The notes under the pieces were generated by a model. It worked only from the letters and a program-made list of their open reading frames with translations. It was not told where the DNA came from and searched no databases. From assembly GCA_030429565.1 (NCBI GenBank), contig JAUIFE010000003.1:496001-560000 (forward strand): 64,000 nucleotides of DNA. The letters are read 5' to 3'. Origin of the DNA: Holophagae bacterium. Its GTDB lineage: Bacteria > Acidobacteriota > Holophagae > Acanthopleuribacterales > Acanthopleuribacteraceae. Position numbers and translations under genes: made by a program. Below, piece by piece: positions 42,332-50,426 of the stretch; within the stretch, counting starts at the first letter, position 1; every line of letters starts with the position of its first letter.

Positions 42332-45241
42332 CTAACGATTAGGGATTGTTGCGCGCCGACTGGTAATTTGCAGCGACCAATCTTCGAGCGGTGCATCACC
42401 GTGGTTGGTGTTGAGGTAACTGGCCAGGAAAAACAGCCGTTTGGCATCGCCGTAGGGATTGTCTGGGTTCGCGGCTTGGAAGCGTTGCATTAAGTAAAAG
42501 GGTGGAATTGCTTGATAGTACAGCGAAACGCGGACTTGCGCCGCCGCCGCGCGCGCCTCGTCGTCTAAATCAATTTTATAAACGATCTGGTCGCGACCTG
42601 TCTTTTTGGGGTTGGTGTAGAACGGATCTTTAGCAGCCGCGCCGTGCGGACGCGTTTCTTCCGCGTACGGGCCTTTCGGACTCCAGCCCTTGGGGCGCAG
42701 GCGATTGTCTTTCACGTGTTCGTAGATTTGCAGGAAGCTGGTGGTGAACTCACCCGCTGTGTTCTTGGCCAGCTCTTGGTAGATTTGCACCTGATAGGGG
42801 AAATTAATCTCTTCGTAAGCCGGTTGGTAATCCATGCCCAAGCGCGGGTCAGGCAGGAAGAATTCCGTCGGCAACGGTCGCCCTTGATCGTCGACCAACA
42901 CCCCGACGCCGTTGACCGCGCCCGACACCCACAACGGGTGTCCGCCGCCGTCGAGCACTTCGAAGCGAAGGAAGGCGCGCCGGAAGCCAACGCCCGAAGG
43001 CATGAAGTGGCCCGCTTTATTGGTCACCGTTACCGTGGCATTGAGTTGATTGTTTTTTAACGAGAGGTTGCTCACCGCTAAGTCGGCCGTCTCACGGCGG
43101 GCCAAACGCAAGCCGCTCTGCTGCGCGGTAACCAGCGATTGCTGAGTGCCGACCATGTAATCGCTTTGCATGACACCGAGAATAAGCGGAAATTGTCGGA
43201 ACATTTCCAAACCAAACAGATTGATGCCGGCGAGCATGTGCCGCGCAAAACCAGGCCGGTTTTTGAGGGTGAGGTCTTCGTTGGGGAGCGCGCGTTCCAT
43301 GTGCGGGAACAAACCGCCGACGGTTGATGCCTCAATGTTGGCGATGCGGAAATCCAGTGTTTGCTCGGTCCCGTCGCTGAGATGGTACGAATTGGGCATG
43401 TGACAGTCCTGACAGGACTGACCTGCGCTGCTCTTCTTGCCGTATTTCTTGGGCGCAAAATCACTGTTAAGCCACTCTAAGTAGGTCGTTTGTTCGAATC
43501 CTTCGCCGACTTTTTTGCCGGCGGTGTCCAAAATCGGCAATACAATGGCGTGACACGAACCGCACAGCTTGGAATCGGTGAAGTAGTCACCGTGTTTGGG
43601 GGTGATGCCCAATGCGTTTTCCATTGGCTTGGGAATGACGTTGTCGAAGGGTCCGTACAGTTCGTCGGGTGGGCCGGAGTTAAAATTACCGGTGAAGGTG
43701 CTCGGCTCACCCAAGCCTTCCTCGGTGATGTGGTGGCAGAGCGCGCAGGAGATACCGTCGCGTGCTAAAGCGCCGTAGCGGACGGCTTCCGCCGAGTTGC
43801 TGCTGCCTGGCCAGGCTGCGACCATCGCACGGGTGAAAAAAGCCTCTTTTTTGCCGGCCGCTTTGCGGTCAATGTGAAATTGGCGTTGGCCCATGCCGCC
43901 ATGACAACGCAAACAGGTATTGGCGATATCGTCGGCTTTTTGAGGGAAATAGGTTTGCTCGCTTTCCAGTTGGGCAAAGAATATGGGATCGCGGCCTGCC
44001 AGCCCCATCATGGATGCTTGCCACTCACCAAAGGGCGAGAGGTTGATATCCACGTGTCCGTCCGGTAGCACCATGTTGGGCGTTTTGGAGTTCAGGATAC
44101 TGGCGTCGTGGCAGCCCTGACATTGATCGGCGGTCACGTAAAGTTGGTCGGCTTTTTGCGCGGCCGGCGCGTGGTCGTAAGTTTTAGCGGGGAAGCGCTG
44201 CTCCCACACCTCGCGCCACGACACGGTTTCCCAGGGCGCAAAGCGCGTGAAGGTATCCAGAAATAATTGGTTGGGTTCCGTTAAAGGCGGCGTGTAGGGA
44301 TTGTCCAAATGGTCTTGCCCGCTCGTGGCGGTTGTTTCTTCGTCCCCTTTATGCGGTGTCTTCTCCTTGGTGCGCAAGCCCGGTGTTGCTTGGTCCGTTT
44401 CGAAGGTCAGCAGTGCCGGAAAGGTTTCGCCGGGACCGTCGACGTTTCCTAAATAAGAAAAGGTGCTGTTGTTAATCGCCGAGGCGTGGCAGTTAATACA
44501 GTAGTAACCATATTGATACGAGGGGTACACGATCTCGCCGCTGGTGTTGCCGGTGAAATAACTGGGCGTGTCGCCGGGGTTTTTCACGAACCAGTTATGA
44601 TCTGGTTCAGCCGGCATGCCGGTGCGGTTGGGACTTACCGCCGAGCGCTCACCGTAGGGTAAGGTCGCTTCCTCAAAGGTATCGGCATTGCTGAAATCAA
44701 ACCAATACCAACCGTCGAAGGACGAGGCGCTGTGGCGCACCATGACGACCCAGGCCTTGACCGGGAGTTCCTCTTTAATGACGGATTCCACCACTTTGGT
44801 GCCTTTGCGGTCGGCGGCGGGAACCGTGGCTGCCACTGCTTCAATGGCATCACCCCAACCCGTTCCTTCTTTAATAATAACCGCGCCGTCGGGGATGGCG
44901 TCGTCGGGATAACCGGCCTTCATCCAGGCGTCGACTTCCGGTGAGTAATAAATGCGGCAGGGAATATGCACCCCGTATTGTTTGGTTTTTGAGGCATTGG
45001 TGATGTTGCCGTCGGCGTCGACCGTAACCGTGCCCGAGAGTTTCCCGGTCAAGCGCCAGTGGGTGTCGTGGACCCAGCCGGGCGCATTGCGGTATTTAAA
45101 TCGTTTCAGGTACTTGTAGACTTTTTTGTTGTATTCAACCTGATCGAGCGGATTCTCCGGCGGCGGAAATGGAAACCCGTTATCCCCCGCAAACAGGTGC
45201 GAACCAACCAGCAAACACAAAACGACCAACCACCACCGCAT
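42332..45241 (-). CDS. Exported cytochrome P460 domain fused to a multihaem c-type cytochrome
   Basis: A 969-aa exported haem protein (signal peptide about 1-18). Residues of about 90-260 match cytochrome P460: RIYYSPEVDAWMKAG, DGAVIIKEG (Lys124 at the place of the lysine that cross-links the haem in Nitrosomonas P460), WVVMVRHS, and the closing haem site YYCINCHAS (248-252). Five more CxxCH sites follow: CQGCH, CLRCH, CALCH, CGSCH and CQDCH. The last third has no haem motif and looks like beta-sandwich. P460 proteins oxidise hydroxylamine or related N-oxides; here electrons could pass straight into the attached haems. AAGGAG precedes ATG 45241. No partner gene is evident nearby. Confidence 0.87.
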   Translation of the reverse strand: MRWWLVVLCLLVGSHLFAGDNGFPFPPPENPLDQVEYNKKVYKYLKRFKYRNAPGWVHDTHWRLTGKLSGTVTVDADGNITNASKTKQYGVHIPCRIYYSPEVDAWMKAGYPDDAIPDGAVIIKEGTGWGDAIEAVAATVPAADRKGTKVVESVIKEELPVKAWVVMVRHSASSFDGWYWFDFSNADTFEEATLPYGERSAVSPNRTGMPAEPDHNWFVKNPGDTPSYFTGNTSGEIVYPSYQYGYYCINCHASAINNSTFSYLGNVDGPGETFPALLTFETDQATPGLRTKEKTPHKGDEETTATSGQDHLDNPYTPPLTEPNQLFLDTFTRFAPWETVSWREVWEQRFPAKTYDHAPAAQKADQLYVTADQCQGCHDASILNSKTPNMVLPDGHVDINLSPFGEWQASMMGLAGRDPIFFAQLESEQTYFPQKADDIANTCLRCHGGMGQRQFHIDRKAAGKKEAFFTRAMVAAWPGSSNSAEAVRYGALARDGISCALCHHITEEGLGEPSTFTGNFNSGPPDELYGPFDNVIPKPMENALGITPKHGDYFTDSKLCGSCHAIVLPILDTAGKKVGEGFEQTTYLEWLNSDFAPKKYGKKSSAGQSCQDCHMPNSYHLSDGTEQTLDFRIANIEASTVGGLFPHMERALPNEDLTLKNRPGFARHMLAGINLFGLEMFRQFPLILGVMQSDYMVGTQQSLVTAQQSGLRLARRETADLAVSNLSLKNNQLNATVTVTNKAGHFMPSGVGFRRAFLRFEVLDGGGHPLWVSGAVNGVGVLVDDQGRPLPTEFFLPDPRLGMDYQPAYEEINFPYQVQIYQELAKNTAGEFTTSFLQIYEHVKDNRLRPKGWSPKGPYAEETRPHGAAAKDPFYTNPKKTGRDQIVYKIDLDDEARAAAAQVRVSLYYQAIPPFYLMQRFQAANPDNPYGDAKRLFFLASYLNTNHGDAPLEDWSLQITSRRATIPNR

Positions 45242-45470
45242 GGGTTCTCCTTTATGCTTTCGGGCAAGGGCATAGCAAGACCTCGCTTCGGAAGCTTCGA
45301 TGTATTCGTAAATTTGAGGGGTTGGCACTAGTATACAGGTCTGAATTTATACTCGGCGATAAAACTACCGGCTTTTTGCGATTGTGGCTCTTTTCGGGGG
45401 TAGGTGAAAAAATGCGTTGCATTCTTGGGTTGCGTAAAGACGCCGGTTTGCGAACAGCCCTGTTTCAGCT

Positions 45471-46709
45471 TTAGCCGTCTTCGGCCAGTCTGAGCCCGCA
45501 AAAGGCCCAACTTTGGTCTGGATAAAAGAAGTTTCGATAAGTGTGGCGCAGGTGGCCGGGTGGGGTAATGCAGCAGCCACCGCGCAACACCATTTGGTTA
45601 CACATGAATTTGCCGTTGTACTCGCCGACGGCGCCGGCGAACGGCGTGTAGCCGGGGTAGGCAAGGTAAGGCGAGGCCGTCCATTGCCAGAGAACGCCGT
45701 GCATTTGTGCCAGTGGTGCGGTGTGTGGCGCCGGTGGACCGGGGTGTAGCTGAAACGGGCCGTCCTGAGCTTGGTCGGCCTGTTGTGCCGCCGCGTGTTC
45801 CCATTCGAATTCGGTTGGCAGACGTTTTTCCGCCCAGCGCGCGTAAGCATCCGCTTCGTAATAAGTTAGGTGGGCGATGGGCGCGGCCGGGTCGCGTCTT
45901 AGCAGGCCGTGCAGGGTGAATTCGCCCTCGTCGCGGTAGTATTCCGGTCGGCGGCGCTGGGTTGCTTGCAGCCAACTCCAGCCGTCACTGAGCCAAAAGG
46001 CACTGTTGTGATAGCCGCCGTCATCAATAAAGTTTTGGAAATCACCGTGATTGACCAGGCGATCTGCCAGGCGATAGGGCTTCAAGAAGACGCGGTGACG
46101 CGGGGTTTCGTTGTCAAAACAAAAGGCCGTACCGGGATGGCCCACTTCACACAGGCCGCCTTCAAATGAGACGAGCTGCATGGCTTTGGCTGTGCCGGTT
46201 GGCGTGGTTGCGATCGGCTGGTAAATCGGATCGATTGGGTTTTGCGCGAAGCTGTATTTCAAATCCATCAGCAGGAGTTCTTGATGTTGCTGTTCGTGGT
46301 GGAGCCCCAGTTCAACGCGAAACCCTATCGTTGGGCCGGCGTCGCGCGGTGGGTTGTTCAGTAGACGCGTCATGGCGGCATCAACGGCGGCGCGGTAATC
46401 TTGGATGCGCGCCACTGCCGGCCGCGACAACCACCCGCGATGGGCGCGCGGGAAGGGTTTACCGATTTGCAAATAGTAGGAGTTAAACAGGTGATCGAAG
46501 GCGCTGTCGAAAACTTGGTAGTCCGGCAGGAAAGGCTGCAGCAAAAACCGTTCGAAGAACCAAGTGACGTGGGCCAAATGCCATTTGGGTGGGCTGACGA
46601 ACGGGGCGACCTGGAGGCTGTAGTCTTCGGCTTCGAGCGGCGCACATAGCTTTTCGGTGCGAGCGCGCACCTGTCGGTATTCGGCGGCAAGGGTGGCGAA
46701 ATCGATCAC
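45471..46709 (-). CDS. egtB: EgtB, iron-dependent hercynine sulfoxide synthase
   Basis: A 412-aa non-haem iron enzyme that joins hercynine and a thiol (gamma-glutamylcysteine or cysteine) to a sulfoxide in ergothioneine synthesis. The DinB-like N-domain has WHLAHVTWFFE (His47) and HHEQQHQELLLMD (H-x3-H-x-E, His138 and His142) as iron ligands. The C-terminal formylglycine-generating-enzyme-like domain has the family marks EFEWEHAAAQ, LWQWTASPYLAYPGY, NQMVLRGGCCITP and a final GLRLAED. GTG start overlaps the ATP-grasp gene stop by 4 nt. It ends an operon that begins with egtD. Confidence 0.95.
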   Translation of the reverse strand: MIDFATLAAEYRQVRARTEKLCAPLEAEDYSLQVAPFVSPPKWHLAHVTWFFERFLLQPFLPDYQVFDSAFDHLFNSYYLQIGKPFPRAHRGWLSRPAVARIQDYRAAVDAAMTRLLNNPPRDAGPTIGFRVELGLHHEQQHQELLLMDLKYSFAQNPIDPIYQPIATTPTGTAKAMQLVSFEGGLCEVGHPGTAFCFDNETPRHRVFLKPYRLADRLVNHGDFQNFIDDGGYHNSAFWLSDGWSWLQATQRRRPEYYRDEGEFTLHGLLRRDPAAPIAHLTYYEADAYARWAEKRLPTEFEWEHAAAQQADQAQDGPFQLHPGPPAPHTAPLAQMHGVLWQWTASPYLAYPGYTPFAGAVGEYNGKFMCNQMVLRGGCCITPPGHLRHTYRNFFYPDQSWAFCGLRLAEDG

Positions 46710-47998
46710 AGCGCTTCCTTGTCGACAAAATCGAAGGGCAACATCGCTTGGACGGTTTCGTGTTTGGCGATGAGATCGCGTTCACTGTCGCCGCCGAGGT
46801 GGACCAAGGCATAGCGAAAACTGGCGCAGTCCTGCATTTTGTCACTGAGATAGCGGCCAGGTTTGGCGCAAATTTCCAAGCGGGCTTCGGGAAATCGTTG
46901 TGTGACCGCCGCACATTCAGCAGGCCCTGGCACGGCGCGCACGAAGTAATCGCGAAAGACGCGGCCTATAAAAGCGGCGGCGTGGGTGAAGCGGCCTGCA
47001 CGATAGGGCGCGGCGGCAGGCTGACCGGTGGCAATGCGCATCGCGAGCGTAAACAGGTTGACCCCGTCGACCTTTTCGTAAAGATCGGCAAAACCGGAAG
47101 CCGGCCGTGGATTGAGTTCGATGACGGCGATGCGGTCCTGCTCAGCGTCATAAAAGAATTCGATGTTAAACATGGCGTTGTCCAGATCAAGAGAACCGAT
47201 GTAACGCCGCGTGCAATCGGCCATGCGTTCCTGAATCGCGGCTGGGAGGCGGCTGGGATACTGGAAACGGGCAAAACTGATGGTCCCGGGATACATGATG
47301 GAATCGACGATGCCGAGCACGACCACTTCGCCATTTTGGACGTAACCGTCAAGGGTGACTTGCTCACCACGAAGCAGCGATTCGGCGATTAAGTCATCGG
47401 CGCCACCTTGAAGGGGGCCACAGCGCGCGGCTAATGCATCGTAGCCGCGACGAAAACCCGCCGGCGGCACGCACACACTCTGGCTCAGGGAATGCCAATC
47501 CTGTTGGTTGTCGATGCGGCGCGCAAAGGCTGAGAAGCGGCCTTTGACCGGTTTGATGAAGAAGGGGTAGGGCAAGGGTGGGCGACCGCGACCGGCGTCG
47601 GCGGCGCGGACCAATGCGAAATCGGGAACGGCCTCGGGGATGAGGCGCTGCTGGTGCAAACGTGCTTCGAATTTGTTTTGCACGCGAATGACTTCTTCCG
47701 GATTGGGCCCCGGTAGCCCCAATTCACGAGCATACACGGCAGCCAAGGCCGAGCCGGGATGATCCAAGGCCGATATCACGCCGTCCGGCGGGTTGCGGCG
47801 CAGTTCTTCCAGGACCAAGGCCACATCGGCGTTAATATCGAAGGCGTTTGCGGCGGCGTCGTCCTGATAGAAACGCTGTTCGTAGAAGGTCGCGTCACGA
47901 TGATGAAAACACACGTCAAAGTGTTGCGCGATACCGGCGGCGTGGATTTCGCGTTCTTCGCGGGCCGAAGCGCCGACAAGGAGAATGTTGCTTTTCAA
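46706..47998 (-). CDS. ATP-grasp ligase inside the ergothioneine operon
   Basis: A 430-aa ATP-grasp enzyme placed between egtD and egtB, with 4-nt and 12-nt junctions. N-terminal Rossmann part LLVGASAREEREIHAAGI, then the ATP-binding PYPFFIKPVKGRFSAF, and the metal core MFNIEFFYDAEQDRIAVIEL with NPRPASGF. It resembles carboxylate-amine/thiol ligases. Mycobacterial EgtA, which makes gamma-glutamylcysteine, is from the glutamate-cysteine ligase family, so this gene is not EgtA by sequence. It might make the thiol substrate for EgtB or add an amino acid to the product; both are inference. TTG start follows GGAGG. Confidence 0.85.
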   Translation of the reverse strand: MKSNILLVGASAREEREIHAAGIAQHFDVCFHHRDATFYEQRFYQDDAAANAFDINADVALVLEELRRNPPDGVISALDHPGSALAAVYARELGLPGPNPEEVIRVQNKFEARLHQQRLIPEAVPDFALVRAADAGRGRPPLPYPFFIKPVKGRFSAFARRIDNQQDWHSLSQSVCVPPAGFRRGYDALAARCGPLQGGADDLIAESLLRGEQVTLDGYVQNGEVVVLGIVDSIMYPGTISFARFQYPSRLPAAIQERMADCTRRYIGSLDLDNAMFNIEFFYDAEQDRIAVIELNPRPASGFADLYEKVDGVNLFTLAMRIATGQPAAAPYRAGRFTHAAAFIGRVFRDYFVRAVPGPAECAAVTQRFPEARLEICAKPGRYLSDKMQDCASFRYALVHLGGDSERDLIAKHETVQAMLPFDFVDKEAL

Positions 47999-48010
47999 GG
48001 TCGGCCTCCG

Positions 48011-48970
48011 TTAGCGCAATAGGAACACGGCGAAATAGTGTCGCTTGTCCAGCCAGCGTTCGGCGATGTGGAAGCCGGCCGCCTCAGCCAGCGCGGCAAA
48101 ACCGGCCTGCGTGTACTTGTAGGAATTTTCGGTGTGAATGCGTTCACCCTTTTCGAAGTGAATGGTCTCGCCGGCGAGGTGAACCTGATGGCGGCAGCGG
48201 GCTTCCAAGTGCATCTCGATACGACCCGCCGCCGCGTTGTAAAAGGCGACGTGTTCGAAGAGATTGAGATCAAAGTTGCTGTCGAAGAGCTGATTTAAAT
48301 GGGCGAGGGCGTTGCGGTTAAAAGCGGCCGTCCAACCCTCGGGATCGTTATAGGCGGCGTTGAGCACGGCTTCGTCTTTTTGCAAATCGACGCCAATCAA
48401 CAAGCCGCCGTCGTCACCGACAACGGTGCGCACATTGGCGAGTAGCCGCTGAGCCTGGGGTGGGGCAAAGTTGCCAATTGAGGAGCCGGGATAAAAAGCG
48501 AAACGGCGGCGGTCGGTGAGTGGCAAAGGCAGTTCGAACGGCTGGGTGAAATCGAGACAGACACCGTGTACCTCGAGCCAGGGATAAGCCGCCGCCAAAC
48601 TTTCAGCCGACGCCCGTAAAAAGTCGCGCGAGATGTCTATCGGCATATAGAGATGCGGGCGCAGCGCTTCAAGGAGCAAGCGGATTTTTTCGCTGTTACC
48701 GCTGCCCAATTCGATTAAGACGCTTTCTCGTCCGACGGCTTCGGCCATGGCGTCGCCATGGTGGCGCAAGATGGCGCATTCGGTGCGAGTTGGGTAATAG
48801 GCTTGAGTGCGGGTAATGGCTTCAAACAATTGAGAGCCGCGCTCATCGTAAAAATACTTGGGTGACAGTGTTTTAGCGGGGCGTTGAAAGCCGGCCAAAA
48901 CCTCACCACGGCGATCCGCATGGGGTGGTAGGGTTTCTGAAAAAGATACGACCTCACGGGTAACAACCAT
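48011..48970 (-). CDS. egtD: EgtD, L-histidine N-alpha-methyltransferase
   Basis: A 319-aa SAM-dependent enzyme that trimethylates L-histidine to hercynine, the first step of ergothioneine synthesis. Family landmarks: YFYDERGSQLFEAITRT, YYPTRTECAIL, SAM motif LIELGSGNSEKIRLLL, YMPIDISRDFL, and YPGSSIGNFAP followed by GVDLQKDEAVLNAAYND. The C-terminal HTENSYKYT also fits. GGAGG lies before the ATG. It is the first gene of the operon; an ATP-grasp gene follows after 12 bp. Confidence 0.96.
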   Translation of the reverse strand: MVVTREVVSFSETLPPHADRRGEVLAGFQRPAKTLSPKYFYDERGSQLFEAITRTQAYYPTRTECAILRHHGDAMAEAVGRESVLIELGSGNSEKIRLLLEALRPHLYMPIDISRDFLRASAESLAAAYPWLEVHGVCLDFTQPFELPLPLTDRRRFAFYPGSSIGNFAPPQAQRLLANVRTVVGDDGGLLIGVDLQKDEAVLNAAYNDPEGWTAAFNRNALAHLNQLFDSNFDLNLFEHVAFYNAAAGRIEMHLEARCRHQVHLAGETIHFEKGERIHTENSYKYTQAGFAALAEAAGFHIAERWLDKRHYFAVFLLR

Positions 48971-49280
48971 CGTGAGCCTCCGTATGTAGCGTTAATTTTC
49001 GGGAAAAAGTTCAGACATCTTAGCATGCGGTTTTTTTGAGGTTGTCTAAGAAAAATGAATTTTTTGATTCTTTGTGTTTCTCGCGCTTTGTTGGTTCTGA
49101 TCTGGTTGGGTTTTCTTTGCGTTGGGTTACAATGGCGGCATTCGACGTAGATTTTTTGCCGGTGTCGGTGGTAGCCAATGCGGCGACAGAAAGACGGCAC
49201 TTACGGCCTTTGTTTGCAAACGTCGCTTTGGTTAGTGCGAGCCGCAATATTGAGGGTTCGCCACATCGAGGGGGAATCCT
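48971..49280. other. Divergent promoter region between egtD and the racemase operon
   Basis: About 310 bp between two divergent operons. A TACAAT box (49128-49133) within GGTTACAATGG may be a -10 for the rightward operon; the -35 is not clear. An 82-codon open frame at 49036-49284 has no ribosome site and is not supported. Confidence 0.4.
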
Positions 49281-50426
49281 TTGAAGGAAATATTGGCGGA
49301 ATGCGCACGGCGCCCGCTTCGTTTTAGTTCGCTTGAATGGTGGGTGGTCGACCTGCCGCAACACGAATCGTTTCGCTCGGCGCTGGGATACCGCAAGTCA
49401 CGGCAAGGATTGTACTTGCGCGTTGAAGACAGCGATGGTGTGTGGGGGATTGGCGAAAGCGGCTGCCGCCCTGATCCTTATTTTTCGCACGAGTACCTGG
49501 ACGGTGCGGTGACCTTGGTGCGCAAGTTCCTGCAGCCGATCTTTGCTTCGGCCACCAGCTACGGCGGCCTGATTCAAGCGCTCAACCATATTCGCGGTTG
49601 GCATTTCACCAAGGCGGCCCTGCTCGATGCGGTTCACGATTACCAACGCCGCAAGGGTTTGGCCGATCCGCTCGATCTGTGGCCCGCCGCTGTAACCCAA
49701 CGCGTCCCGGTCGGTATATCACTGGGGATTTTTGAAAGCGAAAGCGCGATGTTGGAAAAAGTGGGCGCAGCGATGACGGAAGGTTACCGTCGCATTAAAC
49801 TCAAAATTTCGCCAAGTGTCGGCTTCGAGCGGTTGGCGGCCGTGCGGCGGGCCTTTCCACGGGCGCGTCTGGGTTTTGACGGCAATGGTTCATTCGATGA
49901 AAGCGGTATTCCCTGGCTGGCTCGGTTGACCGAATTGGCCCCGGTGATGGTTGAGCAGCCCTTCGCCCCTGATCGACTCGATCTTTGCGTGCGTCTCAAG
50001 CAAGCAGCACCTGACTTGCACCTCTGTCTCGACGAAAGTATTAACTCGCCTGCCGACCTGCGCCTCGCCCACCAACTTGGCGCCTTGGACGAAGTGAACA
50101 TCAAGCCGGGCAAAGTCGGCGGTTTGCTTTCTGTGATTGAGATGGGCGAGTTTTGTCGCGATGTGGGTTTACCGGCCTGGGTTGGCGGCATGTTCGAAAC
50201 CGGCGTCGGTCGCGCACACAACCTGCGTGTTGCGGCGCGTTTCCCCGCCGCCGCCGCCCACGATCTCAGCCCGGCCTCGCGCTATTTTCCGCGCGATATC
50301 ACCACACAACCGCTGCGAATGGTGCAGGGCACCATCGCGTTGCCCGAAAAACCAGTGACCCTGTGCGAGGATACCCTGCAGACCTACCGGGTGTTGCGTG
50401 AATCGGTAAGGATGGATCATGCTTGA
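49281..50426 (+). CDS. Enolase-superfamily N-acylamino-acid racemase / o-succinylbenzoate synthase-like enzyme
   Basis: A 381-aa member of the muconate-lactonizing/OSBS subgroup. All catalytic positions are seen: KLK (Lys173, Lys175), metal ligands Asp200 (GFDGNGS), Glu225 (VEQPFAP) and Asp251 (LDESI), and the opposite base Lys275 (NIKPGKVGG). This pattern is shared by o-succinylbenzoate synthase and N-succinylamino-acid racemase; no menaquinone gene is near, whereas an acylamino-acid deacylase and an acyltransferase follow in the same operon, so racemase is the better call. TTG start follows GAGGGGG; the gene overlaps the next by 8 nt. Confidence 0.85.
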   Translation: MKEILAECARRPLRFSSLEWWVVDLPQHESFRSALGYRKSRQGLYLRVEDSDGVWGIGESGCRPDPYFSHEYLDGAVTLVRKFLQPIFASATSYGGLIQALNHIRGWHFTKAALLDAVHDYQRRKGLADPLDLWPAAVTQRVPVGISLGIFESESAMLEKVGAAMTEGYRRIKLKISPSVGFERLAAVRRAFPRARLGFDGNGSFDESGIPWLARLTELAPVMVEQPFAPDRLDLCVRLKQAAPDLHLCLDESINSPADLRLAHQLGALDEVNIKPGKVGGLLSVIEMGEFCRDVGLPAWVGGMFETGVGRAHNLRVAARFPAAAAHDLSPASRYFPRDITTQPLRMVQGTIALPEKPVTLCEDTLQTYRVLRESVRMDHA

